A stretch of DNA of 64,000 nt from Rikenellaceae bacterium. Its GTDB lineage: Bacteria; Bacteroidota; Bacteroidia; Bacteroidales; Rikenellaceae. The notes beneath the pieces were generated by a model, which saw only the letters and a program-made list of their open reading frames with translations, did no database searches and was not told the origin of the DNA. Positions within the stretch are counted from its first letter, which is position 1. Each line of letters begins with the position of its first letter. Shown in pieces: positions 41,120 to 53,308 of the stretch. The position numbers and the translations under genes were made by a program. The stretch is taken from contig SUZB01000005.1 in assembly GCA_015060115.1 (NCBI GenBank), forward strand, positions 1-64,000, in the 5' to 3' direction.

Positions 41120-42682
41120 ATGAGCGAAATTCAGAAAGCGATTGAGAAGTTGATGGACAACCGTCAGACAGCTCGTATGGGTGGTGGCCAGAAGGCTATC
41201 GACAAGCAGCACGAGAAGGGTAAGTATACCGCTCGTGAGCGTATCGCTATGTTGTTGGATGAGGGTAGCTTCGAGGAGTTCGATATGTTCGTTACTCACC
41301 GTTGCTACGACTTCGGTATGGATGCAAAGCACACCTTCGGTGATGGCGTTGTTACTGGTTATGGTACCATCGCTGGCCGTTTGGTTTATGTATTTGCTCA
41401 GGACTTCACCGTAACAGCAGGTTCGTTGTCTATCTCTTTGGCTGACAAGATTTGCAAGGTGATGGATATGGCAGTTCGCAATGGCGCTCCCTGTATCGGT
41501 CTTAACGACTCAGGTGGTGCTCGTATCCAGGAGGGTGTAAACGCTTTGGCTGGTTACGCTAACATCTTCCAGCGTAATGTTATGGCTTCGGGCGTTATCC
41601 CCCAGATCTCAGCCATCTTCGGCCCCTGCGCAGGTGGTGCCGTTTACTCACCCGCTTTGACCGACTTCATCATCATGCGCCGTGAGACATCTAATATGTT
41701 CCTTACCGGTCCTAAGGTTGTTAAGACCGTTACTGGCGAGGATGTAACTCAGGAGCAGCTTGGTGGTGCAAATATGCACACTACAAAATCGGGTGTTGCT
41801 CAGTTTGCCGTAGACTCTGAGGAGGAGGGCTTGAAGCTTATCCGCGACCTTCTCTCGTATATGCCTCAGAACTACACCGCTTTGGTTCCCGACCAGCCCT
41901 GCACCGACGATATCGCTCGTAAGGAGGATATCCTCAACGAGATTATCCCCGATAACCCCAACAAGCCCTACGATATGATGGAGGTTATCAAGGCTATCGT
42001 GGACAATGGCGAGTTCTTGGAGTCAGCAGCTTCGTATGCTAAGAACATCATCACAGGTTTTGCTCGCTTCAACGGTCAGAGCGTAGGTATCATCGCTAAC
42101 CAGCCTAAGTTTATGGCAGGTGTATTGGATATCAACGCTTCGCGCAAGGCTGCTCGTTTTGTTCGTTTCTGCGACGCCTTCAACATTCCTTTGGTAACAT
42201 TGGTAGATGTCCCCGGCTTTTTGCCCGGTACAGCTCAGGAGTACGGTGGCGTTATCACCCACGGTGCAAAGCTTCTCTTCGCTTACTGCGAGGCTACTGT
42301 GCCTAAGGTTACCGTTACTTTGCGTAAGGCATACGGTGGTGCATACATCGTGATGTCGTCAAAGCACATTCGTGGCGATGTTAATTACGCTTGGCCTACT
42401 GCCGAGATCGCCGTTATGGGTGCAAGCGGTGCCGTTGAGGTATTGCACGCCAAGGCTTTGGCAGCGTTCGAGAACAAGGAGGATAAGGCTAAGTTTGTTG
42501 CCGAGAAGGAGCAGGAGTACCGCGATAAGTTCTCTAACCCCTACAACGCAGCTCGCTACGGCTACATCGACGATGTTATCGAGCCTCGCAACACTCGTTT
42601 CCGCGTGATCCGTGCTTTGGAGTCATTGCGCAACAAGCGTTTGGAGAATCCCGCAAAGCGTCATAACAACATTCCTTTGTAA
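41120..42682 (+). CDS. mmdA: Methylmalonyl-CoA decarboxylase, alpha (carboxyltransferase) subunit
   Basis: 520 residues with two crotonase-like carboxyltransferase domains. [19 protein letters not shown] and [17 protein letters not shown] form the first CoA/biotin site; [25 protein letters not shown] and the [12 protein letters not shown] stretch form the second. It moves the carboxyl group from methylmalonyl-CoA to biotin on the carrier subunit. Propionyl-CoA carboxylase beta is close in sequence, but the following beta, gamma-like and carrier genes fit the Na+-pump decarboxylase. Confidence 0.93.
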   Translation: MSEIQKAIEKLMDNRQTARMGGGQKAIDKQHEKGKYTARERIAMLLDEGSFEEFDMFVTHRCYDFGMDAKHTFGDGVVTGYGTIAGRLVYVFAQDFTVTAGSLSISLADKICKVMDMAVRNGAPCIGLNDSGGARIQEGVNALAGYANIFQRNVMASGVIPQISAIFGPCAGGAVYSPALTDFIIMRRETSNMFLTGPKVVKTVTGEDVTQEQLGGANMHTTKSGVAQFAVDSEEEGLKLIRDLLSYMPQNYTALVPDQPCTDDIARKEDILNEIIPDNPNKPYDMMEVIKAIVDNGEFLESAASYAKNIITGFARFNGQSVGIIANQPKFMAGVLDINASRKAARFVRFCDAFNIPLVTLVDVPGFLPGTAQEYGGVITHGAKLLFAYCEATVPKVTVTLRKAYGGAYIVMSSKHIRGDVNYAWPTAEIAVMGASGAVEVLHAKALAAFENKEDKAKFVAEKEQEYRDKFSNPYNAARYGYIDDVIEPRNTRFRVIRALESLRNKRLENPAKRHNNIPL

Positions 42683-42703
42683 TCGATTTAATCAGAGTAA
42701 GTT

Positions 42704-43021
42704 ATGATGATACTTGCAACCAATTGGGCTAATGCAGCACTTATGGCGCTTGTCAGCATTATGCTGGTATTCGTTATGTTGGTGCTTCTCATCTTCGTGT
42801 TGAAGCTCTTCGGAGTTATCTTCCGCGAGAAGCAGAGTGCTGTAGCGTCTACTGCTCCTGCAGGTGCATCTGATGGTATTACTGACGAGGAGGTGGCAGC
42901 CATCGCTATGGCTGTCAACCTCTTCTTCAATCGTCACGATGAGGAGAGCGATGTGCTCACATTCCGTCAGAACCACGATGTATCGGCTTGGCAGGTACGC
43001 AACATTTCTAAGCCCCTGTAA
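42704..43021 (+). CDS. mmdD: OadG-like small membrane subunit of the decarboxylase
   Basis: 105 residues. One N-terminal transmembrane helix (LMALVSIMLVFVMLVLLIFVLKLFG), then a soluble part with ITDEEVAAIAMAVNLFFNR and a late hydrophobic segment ending WQVRNISKPL. Matches the OadG/MmdD type that links the carboxyltransferase to the membrane beta subunit. Placed between alpha and carrier genes. Confidence 0.85.
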   Translation: MMILATNWANAALMALVSIMLVFVMLVLLIFVLKLFGVIFREKQSAVASTAPAGASDGITDEEVAAIAMAVNLFFNRHDEESDVLTFRQNHDVSAWQVRNISKPL

Positions 43022-43100
43022 TTAGAGGCTGTTTAGCCAATTATTAACCACAAATTAAGAAGAGCGTAACAGCTTCTAAAAAAAACTACAAAACAAGATT

Positions 43101-43529
43101 ATGCAGAAATTTAAATTCAATATCAACGGCAAGAGCTATGAGGCTATCGTAGAGGAGACCGAGCGCAATACTGCTCGTGTTGAGCTCAATGGTAAGAGCT
43201 ACACTGTTCAGGTTGAGAAGGAGGAGGCTATCGTATCTCCCAAGATTGCTGCCGTTAAGCCCTCGTCTTCGAGCGCCGATTTCGTGGATGCTCCCGCACA
43301 GCCTATCACAGGCAATGCTGGCTCTATCAAGTCGCCTCTGCCGGGCAATGTTTCTAAGGTTAAGGTACAGGAGGGTCAGGCCGTTAAGGCTGGCGAGGTT
43401 CTTATGACCTTGGAGGCAATGAAGATGGAGAACGAGATTATGGCTCCCGCTGCCGGTACAGTGAAGAAAATCTATGTATCGGAGGGCAAGGCCGTACAGC
43501 AGGGTGAGGCTCTTATCGACCTCGAGTAA
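43101..43529 (+). CDS. mmdC: Biotin carboxyl carrier subunit
   Basis: 142 residues. An N-terminal beta domain, an Ala/Pro/Ser linker (about 45-75) and a C-terminal biotinyl domain with [13 protein letters not shown]; biotin should be attached to Lys 108. It shuttles CO2 between the alpha subunit and the beta pump. Confidence 0.95.
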   Translation: MQKFKFNINGKSYEAIVEETERNTARVELNGKSYTVQVEKEEAIVSPKIAAVKPSSSSADFVDAPAQPITGNAGSIKSPLPGNVSKVKVQEGQAVKAGEVLMTLEAMKMENEIMAPAAGTVKKIYVSEGKAVQQGEALIDLE

Positions 43530-43555
43530 TACTAACTCTTTATACCTTATATAAT

Positions 43556-44992
43556 ATGAAGAGTATGAAACTTTATTTTTCGTTGCTCCTTGCAGCTGTG
43601 ATGTTCGTGATGCCTGTTAAGGCTCAGGATATTGAGGCTGCAGCTGAGCAGCTCGCCGAGGCGGCTATTGAGCTTGCTGCTGAGTCTTTGGAGGTGGCCG
43701 CTGTGGCTATCGACGAGGCTGCGGAGGAGATTGCTATTGAGGCTGAGCCTGAGGTAGCTGCTGTTGGCGGTGGCTCACAGGGTCGCGACAACTCGGCTAT
43801 CGACAACGAGTTCAGCGTAGGCAAGGCGATCAAGAAATTCGTTAATCAGGCTGGTTTCAAGGGCTTTGCTGACGACTGGCGCTATGCTGTGATGATTCTT
43901 GTATCGTTCGTGTTGCTCTACTTGGCTATTGTCAAGAAGTTTGAGCCCCTGTTGCTTATGCCTATTGCTTTCGGTATGTTGCTCACCAACCTACCTGGCG
44001 CGGGTATGTACCACCCTGAGTTGTTTGCTGGTGGCCATGTACACTGGGCAGACTTCGCACTCGGCTCGGGCGTAGGTCTTTTGGACTACCTCTACCTTGG
44101 TGTTAAGCTTGGTATCTATCCTTGCTTGATCTTCGTGGGTGTAGGTGCTATGACCGACTTCGGCCCGCTGATTGCCAACCCCAAGAGCTTGTTGTTGGGT
44201 GCTGCTGCACAGATTGGTATCTTCGCAACATTCCTTGGCGCTTTGGCTCTCGGCTTCAACTACTGGGAGGCAGGTTCAATAGGTATTATCGGTGGTGCAG
44301 ATGGTCCTACGGCTATCTACCTTACCTCGAAGTTGGCTCCCCACCTCTTGGGTCCCATCGCCGTTGCTGCTTACTCGTATATGGCTCTCGTTCCCGTGAT
44401 TCAGCCTCCTATTATGAAGGCTCTTACCACCGAGAAGGAGCGCAAGATTGAGATGAAGCAGTTGCGTAGCGTATCACAGCGCGAGAAGATTATCTTCCCC
44501 ATCGTTATCACCGTTATCATCGCCCTCTTGTTGCCCTCGGCAGCTCCCCTTATCGGTTGCTTGATGTTGGGTAACTTGATGAAGGAGTGTGGCGTTACTG
44601 AGCGTTTGTCAAAGACCGTGCAGAACGAGTTGATGAACATCGTAACCATCTTCCTTGGTATCTCGGTAGGTGCTACAGCTACTGCTGACGCCTTCCTCAA
44701 CTGGCAGACTTTGGGTATCCTCACCCTCGGTATCGTGGCATTCTCATTCGGCTCAGCTTCGGGTGTGCTTCTTGCCAAGTTAATGAACCTCTTCTCGAAG
44801 GAGAAGATCAATCCTCTTATCGGTTCTGCAGGTGTGTCGGCTGTGCCTATGGCAGCTCGCGTATCGCAGAGCGTGGGTCAGCAGTACAACCACGGCAACT
44901 TCCTTTTGATGCACGCTATGGGCCCCAATGTGGCTGGTGTTATCGGTTCGGCAGTGGCAGCGGGTATCTTGTTGGCATTCCTTCCCTTGTAA
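43556..44992 (+). CDS. mmdB: Na+-translocating decarboxylase, beta subunit
   Basis: 478 residues. From about residue 115 it matches OadB/MmdB: helices such as [20 protein letters not shown], the ion-site loop [19 protein letters not shown] and a late [16 protein letters not shown]. It decarboxylates carboxybiotin and pumps Na+ outward. The first ~90 residues are odd: a signal-like start ([24 protein letters not shown]) and a segment of almost only Ala, Glu, Val and Ile before the usual N-terminus. Typical OadB is about 380-430 residues. Last gene of the operon, with a strong terminator. Confidence 0.92.
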   Translation: MKSMKLYFSLLLAAVMFVMPVKAQDIEAAAEQLAEAAIELAAESLEVAAVAIDEAAEEIAIEAEPEVAAVGGGSQGRDNSAIDNEFSVGKAIKKFVNQAGFKGFADDWRYAVMILVSFVLLYLAIVKKFEPLLLMPIAFGMLLTNLPGAGMYHPELFAGGHVHWADFALGSGVGLLDYLYLGVKLGIYPCLIFVGVGAMTDFGPLIANPKSLLLGAAAQIGIFATFLGALALGFNYWEAGSIGIIGGADGPTAIYLTSKLAPHLLGPIAVAAYSYMALVPVIQPPIMKALTTEKERKIEMKQLRSVSQREKIIFPIVITVIIALLLPSAAPLIGCLMLGNLMKECGVTERLSKTVQNELMNIVTIFLGISVGATATADAFLNWQTLGILTLGIVAFSFGSASGVLLAKLMNLFSKEKINPLIGSAGVSAVPMAARVSQSVGQQYNHGNFLLMHAMGPNVAGVIGSAVAAGILLAFLPL

Positions 44993-45035
44993 TTTTCTAC
45001 GGTAGGGCAGCAATAGTTGCCTATCCTCAAAGTAA

Positions 45036-45080
45036 GACCCCTCAGGTGGTACTCTGGTACTATACTGAGGGGCTTTTTTT
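45036..45080 (+). terminator. Terminator of the mce-mmd operon
   Basis: CCCCTCAG / CTGAGGGG outer stem with inner GGTAC/GTACT pairing, followed by seven Ts. Confidence 0.9.
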
Positions 45081-45091
45081 GTGGTAGAATA

Positions 45092-45255
45092 TTAGTTGTT
45101 AGTTATTAGTTTTTAGTTATTAGAGTCTCTTTAAGACGATAAGACAAGTAAGACGATAAGATAAGTAAGACTTTTGATACCCGACATCGTAATTGTCCTA
45201 TGGTCTTAAAGTCCTAACGGTCTTAAGAAAAAGTCCTAAGGTCCTATAATACTCT
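45092..45255. repeat. Dispersed AAGAC/GTCTTA intergenic repeat, copy 4
   Basis: The longest copy. It starts with TTAGTTATTAGTTTTTAG words, then TAAGACGATAAGACAAG repeated almost twice (17-base period), the core TTTTGATACCCGACATCG, and GTCCTATGGTCTTAAAGTCC. Fills most of the gap between the mmdB terminator and the next gene's terminator. Confidence 0.75.
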
Positions 45256-45267
45256 CCAAACCAAAAA

Positions 45268-45297
45268 CACTCCCGATAACCGTAGCTATCGGGAGTG
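45268..45297 (-). terminator. Terminator of the 45322 gene
   Basis: A 12-bp perfect stem ACACTCCCGATA / TATCGGGAGTGT; on the minus strand it is followed by TTTTTGG after the stop codon. Confidence 0.7.
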
Positions 45298-45321
45298 TCG
45301 TATCTAATCGTGTCTTAGGCG

Positions 45322-46029
45322 CTATTCGTGTAGAAGGTTGTCGCACATCGAGTTACAGATGGTGGCGATGGCCTTGGCTGTGCTGTCGATGGTGGCATTA
45401 TCCACCGTGATATTGTGCTCAACGGCGTAGCGTGTGATATCCTCGCCGATGCGTGCCTCAAGGTCGGTAGCGAAGGCGTTGTTGCGCTCGATAATATGGG
45501 CGTGGTAGTTGCTCATATTCTGCTCATCATAGTATTGGCGAACATCGTTGCAGTGCTCAGTGGTGATGGCTGCCCAAGTGCTAAGCACACCATTAAACCT
45601 ATCATCTACGGCACGATACATCGCCTCTGCCTCGGTCATAGGCTCTTCGCGAGGTAGCAACAAGACGACAAGCATCACGATAAGGGCAATCGATGCGATT
45701 ACAAAACCTATAATAACACGCCAACGGCGCACTACGGGAATCTTCTCGGTATCCTCCGCAGGCAGAATATCGCGGGCGGTGCAGAAGTCGCTCCACGAGG
45801 CATATCCCACAAACTTTGCCAATGCCGACAGGGTAGTAGGGCGTGGTGATATGGCATACGATGTGTGGGTGTAGAGGTGCTTGATAGAGGGTATATCGAG
45901 GCGGATGCCTATCTCCTCAAAGATAGCATCAGACAACGCACCATAATCCTCGGTCGTTGCAATAGAACGACCAAACTTGGTTGCTGTCATCTCCTTCAAG
46001 CGCTCTATGTACTGCTCCTGTGTTGTCAT
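45322..46029 (-). CDS. Single-pass membrane protein of unknown function
   Basis: 235 residues from the ATG at 46029 (an ATG three codons earlier lies inside the -7 element and cannot be used). Residues 1-100 are soluble and helical (SIKHLYTHTSYAISPRPTTL, FVGYASWSDFC), a pattern also found in other Bacteroidetes proteins with a small N-terminal helical domain. One transmembrane helix follows (VIIGFVIASIALIVMLVVLLL), then a 110-residue C-terminal part. No enzyme motif recognised. Confidence 0.65.
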   Translation of the reverse strand: MTTQEQYIERLKEMTATKFGRSIATTEDYGALSDAIFEEIGIRLDIPSIKHLYTHTSYAISPRPTTLSALAKFVGYASWSDFCTARDILPAEDTEKIPVVRRWRVIIGFVIASIALIVMLVVLLLPREEPMTEAEAMYRAVDDRFNGVLSTWAAITTEHCNDVRQYYDEQNMSNYHAHIIERNNAFATDLEARIGEDITRYAVEHNITVDNATIDSTAKAIATICNSMCDNLLHE

Positions 46030-46035
46030 TTCGGG

Positions 46036-46043
46036 CAAAGGTA
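46036..46043 (-). promoter_or_regulatory. -7 element six bases from a start codon
   Basis: TACCTTTG on the minus strand, six bases before ATG, another almost leaderless arrangement. Confidence 0.5.
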
Positions 46044-46096
46044 AGCAAAAAGATTGATATACTACTGTTTAACGCACAATTATTTTAATAATTGTC

Positions 46097-48799
<2,703 letters not shown>

Positions 48800-48804
48800 A
48801 TCTT

Positions 48805-48994
48805 GTTATAGAACTCTTCTAAAAATTAATTAACAAGTTAGCGTTCATGAAGTTTTCTGTTTCGGTAGCTTCTGGATATCTCTCGCCCGCTTCTTCATTT
48901 TTTCTCGGCTACAATGCTTGCATTGCTTCTTCAGAATAGACTACGAACAGCCTCGAAATACTCTCCAAAATCTCCTCGACCAAATTATCAGAAC
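48805..48994 (-). mobile_element. MITE-like element, diverged copy 3
   Basis: On the minus strand the order GAGATTTTGGAGAGTATTTC, AGCAATGCAAGCATTGTAGC (hairpin) and CTACCGAAACAGAAAACTTC matches the elements at 19583 and 58666. The terminal repeats are degraded (GTTCTGATAATT left, AATTTTTAGAAGAGTTCTAT right), so this copy is older. It ends five bases before the mutS start codon. Confidence 0.65.
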
Positions 48995-49013
48995 TTTCCT
49001 GCGTATTATCCTA

Positions 49014-49044
49014 CAAAGATAGGATAAAAGTTTCAAAATTCAAA
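49014..49044 (-). promoter_or_regulatory. Promoter of mutS
   Basis: TTTG (49041-49044), 19 bases, TATCTTTG (49014-49021) on the minus strand: a full Bacteroidetes consensus promoter upstream of the MITE copy. Confidence 0.65.
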
Positions 49045-49141
49045 ACTCCACTTTGCAGATACTTTTTTTATTGTCATTTATATCTGCTATTTTCTATGAA
49101 ATATTTCGGCTTTGATATTTTGCCAATTGAGAAAATTTTCC

Positions 49142-49460
49142 TATATTTGTAATGTCGGAGTGTATGCTCTCGGCAGACATATTTATTAGTGAAAGTGTTT
49201 CGCTAATCCTTGACAATAAAATTTGGCGATTTTAAGAACACAAGGGTTGCAGATCACTCACTTCTTGTATCGGTATGTATATGTCGGCACATTCTGTGTC
49301 CGCACCCCATACTGTACAAGTGTGGGGTTTTGTTTATTTGTGTTCGGGTTACGCCAAATACCTATTGTCAGATAAACGAGCATCTCCACACTTTCTTTTT
49401 ATAATCTATACCGTTATTGGAGATGTGGCGGGAGGTAGTCGGGACTATCCCTAAAACCGT
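49142..49460 (+). ncRNA. Structured leader L1 upstream of the RM genes
   Basis: From TATATTTG (49142-49149) to the methyltransferase start are ~310 bases without a gene. They match, in order, the leader at 58956: TTTGTAATGTCG, a GTGTTT loop hairpin, CTTCTTGTAT, hairpin CCCCATAC/GTGTGGGG (49305-49327), GATAAACG, and CATCTCCA/TGGAGATG (49381-49388 with 49418-49425) around CACACTTTCTTTTT. The stem that closes that last loop differs between copies but pairs in both. The basis is comparison of two copies only. Confidence 0.6.
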
Positions 49461-50687
49461 ATGAATTACAAAGTATTATCGTTATTCTCTGGTTGTGGAG
49501 GAATGGATATTGGCTTTGAAGGTGATTTCTTATGTTTAAAGAAATCTATAAACACATCAATACATCCTGATTGGGTTAAGGAAGATTGTGGTGAATGGGT
49601 GTTATTATCCTCAACTGGATTTCAAACTGTTTTCGCAAACGATATTAGGGTAGATGCTAAAACCGCATGGACAAAGTATTTCTCAAAGAAGAAAACAAAT
49701 GCTAATAGTATCTATCATTTGGGTAGCATTGTCGATTTAGTTAAAGCATCTAAACATGGAGAGGATATATTCCCAAAAGATATTGATATAGTAACAGGAG
49801 GTTTTCCTTGTCAAGATTTCTCTATTGCGGGCAAAAGGCAGGGCTTTGCATCGCAAAAAAGTCATACTGGAGGAAAATTGGATATCGGTGCGCCATCTAT
49901 TGAAAGTAGGGGGCAGTTGTATATGTGGATGCGAGATGTAATATCTATAACCAAACCTAAATTATTTATTGCAGAAAACGTAAAAGGGTTAGCTGATTTG
50001 GCAGATGTTAAGGAGATTATTGAGCGAGATTTTGCCAATACCTGCAATTCGGGATATGTAGTAATTCCAGCCCAAGTACTCTATGCTGCTGACTATGGTG
50101 TGCCACAATCTCGCAGTCGAGTAATATTTTTCGGATTTAAGAAGAGTGCCTTAAGAAAACAAGCTTTAGAAGCTTTGACAAGTGAGATGATTCCAGTGAA
50201 GTATAACCCTTATCCTGTTAAAACTCATGGAATTGACAATATGCCATATGTTACCTGTAACGATGCTTTTATCAACTTAGATGAACCGGATATTTCGCTT
50301 GATTTATCGCAGAAGATATACTCGAAAGCAAAATTTATGGGCTCTCATTGTCAAGGACAAACGGAGATTAAATTGGATTCGATTGGCCCAACTATTCGAG
50401 CAGAACATCACGGCAATATTGAGTACAGAAGACTCTCGGCAGAGCATGGCGGAAAACATACCGATGAACTTGCCAAAGGTTTAATAGAACGAAGATTGAC
50501 CGTTAGAGAGTGTGCACGAATACAGACATTTCCAGATGACTATGAGTTTATTATTCCTAAAAGTGAAAGTCAGCCATCGTTGAGCTCCAGTGATGCATAC
50601 AAGATTATAGGCAATGCTGTTCCTTGTGTTTTGGCATATAACATTGCTAAGAATATAGCAGATAAGTGGAACTTATACTTTAAATAA
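49461..50687 (+). CDS. DNA (cytosine-5-)-methyltransferase
   Basis: 408 residues. Motif I LSLFSGCGGMDIGFEG (7-22), motif IV GGFPCQDFSIAG with catalytic Cys 117, motif VI AENVKGL (171-177), motif VIII VPQSRSRVIFFGF, then a target-recognition region, RRLTVRECARIQTFPDDYEF (motif IX) and IIGNAVPCVLAYNIA (motif X). The gene is clearly AT-richer than its neighbours and uses different codons. The stop overlaps the next start (TAATG), so it is one unit with the endonuclease: a type II restriction-modification pair. Confidence 0.95.
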   Translation: MNYKVLSLFSGCGGMDIGFEGDFLCLKKSINTSIHPDWVKEDCGEWVLLSSTGFQTVFANDIRVDAKTAWTKYFSKKKTNANSIYHLGSIVDLVKASKHGEDIFPKDIDIVTGGFPCQDFSIAGKRQGFASQKSHTGGKLDIGAPSIESRGQLYMWMRDVISITKPKLFIAENVKGLADLADVKEIIERDFANTCNSGYVVIPAQVLYAADYGVPQSRSRVIFFGFKKSALRKQALEALTSEMIPVKYNPYPVKTHGIDNMPYVTCNDAFINLDEPDISLDLSQKIYSKAKFMGSHCQGQTEIKLDSIGPTIRAEHHGNIEYRRLSAEHGGKHTDELAKGLIERRLTVRECARIQTFPDDYEFIIPKSESQPSLSSSDAYKIIGNAVPCVLAYNIAKNIADKWNLYFK

Positions 50688-51751
50688 TGATAGTCTTAGA
50701 TAATCCCAAGCCGACAATTAAAGAGTTTAGGGAGTTGATGGGTAATGTTGATAAACATTTAAATCATAGCGCCAACAATAATTCATCATATTTCCTTAAA
50801 CGCAGTGGTACCGATTTGGAAAAGGATGTCCGAGATGCTGCAATAGAGTGCGCCAAGCATACAAAATTTGAGGGTAGTATTCAATTGGTGTCGGGAATCT
50901 CTTTCCCTGATATAATTGCGTCTAAATATTTTGGGATTGAGGTAAAGAGCACTCTTTCGAATAATTGGAAAACAATTGGAAATTCGATCTTGGAAACAAC
51001 AAGGGTTGATGAGATTGAAAGGGTGTTCTTAACTTTTGGCAAATTGGGTCAGCCTGTTGAATTTCTATCGCGACCATACGAGGAGTGTTTGTCGGGTGTC
51101 GCCGTTACTCATTATCCAAGATATCAAATAGATATGTCGCTTAAAGATGGTGAATCAATATTTGATAAGATGGGTATTGGGTATGATGAGTTTCGCAGTA
51201 TGCCAAATCCAGTAACATCTGTTGCTGAATACTATAAATCTCAACTAAAGCAGGGGGAAAGTTTGTGGTGGGCAGGAGGTAAAAATGAATCAATACCAAT
51301 AACTGCAAGATTGTGGCGAACTTTGAAAGCATCTGAAAAGGATGAGTTAGAAGCCACCATATATGTCTACTTCCCAGAAACAATTATGTCGAGAAATCAA
51401 TTTAAGTACGACAGAGCTACATTGTGGTTAGCTACGCAAAAGGGAATAATCAATGCCAATGTGCGAGATTCGTTCTCGTCTGGAGGTAGAGAGATGATGA
51501 AAACTATAGATGGTCGCTATGTGGAAATGCCTGCAGTATTTAGAAAAATAGCTGAGCATATAGACTATATTGGGGAAATATTAGCGTTTACACCATCTTC
51601 TATATTTATTGATAATTGGGGTGGAAAAATCCATTCAAATAGGGTAAAGCAATGGATAAACCTCGTCATAAGTGAAACAAATGATTTATCTATGAGGAGA
51701 AATGCAAAAGGTGTATTGGAAAAGATATTTTACGATGCAGATTTGTTATGA
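50687..51751 (+). CDS. Putative type II restriction endonuclease
   Basis: 354 residues starting in the methyltransferase stop. A PD-(D/E)XK core is visible: FPDII (Pro 74-Asp 75) and GIEVKST (Glu 85, Lys 87), preceded by DLEKDVRDAAIECAKH. The rest shows no family that I can name. Identity as the cognate nuclease follows from the overlap with the methyltransferase, the shared AT-rich base composition and the nuclease motif; the target sequence cannot be read. Confidence 0.82.
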   Translation: MIVLDNPKPTIKEFRELMGNVDKHLNHSANNNSSYFLKRSGTDLEKDVRDAAIECAKHTKFEGSIQLVSGISFPDIIASKYFGIEVKSTLSNNWKTIGNSILETTRVDEIERVFLTFGKLGQPVEFLSRPYEECLSGVAVTHYPRYQIDMSLKDGESIFDKMGIGYDEFRSMPNPVTSVAEYYKSQLKQGESLWWAGGKNESIPITARLWRTLKASEKDELEATIYVYFPETIMSRNQFKYDRATLWLATQKGIINANVRDSFSSGGREMMKTIDGRYVEMPAVFRKIAEHIDYIGEILAFTPSSIFIDNWGGKIHSNRVKQWINLVISETNDLSMRRNAKGVLEKIFYDADLL

Positions 51752-51795
51752 TGTTTGTTGCTGTTTGCATATGTGAAGTAGGTAATCGTTTGAAG

Positions 51796-51830
51796 AAAAA
51801 GGTTTTAGCTTGCGGCTAAAACCTTTTTCG
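51796..51830. terminator. Bidirectional terminator between RM genes and helicase
   Basis: A 14-bp perfect stem (AAAAAGGTTTTAGC / complement) with loop TTGCG; T-runs flank both sides, and it overlaps the convergent helicase gene end. Confidence 0.85.
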
Positions 51831-51831
51831 T

Positions 51832-53247
51832 TTATTCAAAGAAGCGGTCGTCGAAGTTTACCAAATATACTCGTTCGGTGGCGCGAGTTATGGCTGTGTA
51901 GAGCCAGCGCAACATATCTTTCGACATTGGCTCATCGCCAAAGATGCAACGGTCTATAAATACCGCCTTCCATTGGCCACCCTGTGCCTTATGGCAGGTT
52001 ACGGCGTAGGCAAACTTTACCTGCATAGCGTTGAAGTGGGGATTTTCGCGTATCGCTCTGTAACGCTTGCCTTTAGCCTTAATATCTTCGTAGTCCTTCT
52101 CCACTTCGTAGAAGAGTTTTAGGCTCTGCTCACGGGTTAGTGATGGCGACTCGGAAGATAGGGTGTCGAGCAATACTTTGACCTCCATCTCATAGTCATC
52201 GTAGTCGGGAAACTGCAGCACAGCATCAATAAATCTGAAGCCGTAGAAGTCCTCATATCGGCGTATACGCTTTAGGCGTGCCACATCGCCATTTGCCACA
52301 AACGACATAGGCGACTTCTCATCGCGCTCGGCATAGTGATAGTTGTTCTTCACGATCATCAACATATCGCCACTCTCAATCTCCTCTTCTGCCGAGAGAT
52401 TGTAGCGGCGTATGCCCTCGTTGTAGCGGTTGGCACGCTTGTTAGAGCGGGTGATTACGATTGTCTCATCACGGCCATATCTGTCGTAGCAATCTTGCAG
52501 TGTCTCAAGGAGTTCGCTGCCCTCCACGCGCCGAAAATCGGGGTGCGTAAGGTCGAACTTGGGGATTTCGTAAATCCTATTTTCGAGCATACAGCGTAGC
52601 ATCGTGGCATTGAACAGAATACCCGAATCTTGCGACTGGCGCACCACCTCGTCCATAGTGCCATACTTGACATCGCCATATGGTAGCAACTCGTGAGGGT
52701 CGAGTGCAGGGCTGAAGTCATCGCCTACGGGAGGTAGCTGTGCATCGTCGCCAACAAGCATCAAGCGGCACTTCTTGCCTGTGCGGACATATTGTATTAG
52801 GTCATCGAGGAGGTTGCCTGTACCGAATACAGCACCCTCGGCAGCGTGTGCCGAGAGCATAGATGCCTCGTCTACGATAAATATGGCCTCCTTCTCGCGA
52901 TTGTAGTCCAACGAAAATTTTGAGTCGATATCGGCTATCGAGCGCTCGCGATAAATCTTCTTGTGGATAGTATATGCCGTCTCGCCGGAGTAGCGTGTAA
53001 GCACTTTTGCGGCACGCCCCGTAGGGGCGAGTAGTATAGGTTTGATTCCCAACTCTTTAAGCGCTGCAACAAAGGCGGCGATTATCGTTGTCTTGCCCGT
53101 GCCGGCGTAGCCATTGAGCAAAAATATTCGCTCGTGCTCCTCAGACGAAAGCCACTCCGACAACTTTTCTATGATTTTTTTTTGATTAAAAGTTGCTTCG
53201 AACGATAATTTTGCGTAAATTTGATGCGAAATATGTGTGCTAAGCAT
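51832..53247 (-). CDS. RecD-like ATP-dependent DNA helicase
   Basis: 471 residues of the SF1B UvrD/RecD-like type. Walker A LNGYAGTGKTTIIAAF (44-59), motif Ia LLAPTGRAAKVL, Walker B AIFIVDEASMLSA, motif III LMLVGDDAQLPPVGDDF, and motif V/VI YAVTCHKAQGGQWKAVFID and RWLYTAITRATERVYLV. Short compared with RecD2 (no long N-terminal domain). Likely handles DNA ends or stalled forks. Own strand, convergent with the RM genes. Confidence 0.9.
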   Translation of the reverse strand: MLSTHISHQIYAKLSFEATFNQKKIIEKLSEWLSSEEHERIFLLNGYAGTGKTTIIAAFVAALKELGIKPILLAPTGRAAKVLTRYSGETAYTIHKKIYRERSIADIDSKFSLDYNREKEAIFIVDEASMLSAHAAEGAVFGTGNLLDDLIQYVRTGKKCRLMLVGDDAQLPPVGDDFSPALDPHELLPYGDVKYGTMDEVVRQSQDSGILFNATMLRCMLENRIYEIPKFDLTHPDFRRVEGSELLETLQDCYDRYGRDETIVITRSNKRANRYNEGIRRYNLSAEEEIESGDMLMIVKNNYHYAERDEKSPMSFVANGDVARLKRIRRYEDFYGFRFIDAVLQFPDYDDYEMEVKVLLDTLSSESPSLTREQSLKLFYEVEKDYEDIKAKGKRYRAIRENPHFNAMQVKFAYAVTCHKAQGGQWKAVFIDRCIFGDEPMSKDMLRWLYTAITRATERVYLVNFDDRFFE

Positions 53248-53263
53248 AGCGCTCTATATTTTT

Positions 53264-53271
53264 TAACTTTG
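53264..53271 (+). promoter_or_regulatory. -7 element for the 53309 gene
   Basis: TAACTTTG 37 bases before the start codon. Confidence 0.5.
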
Positions 53272-53308
53272 TAAAACTGGATACAAACTTAAAAATAAAT
53301 AATCAAAA

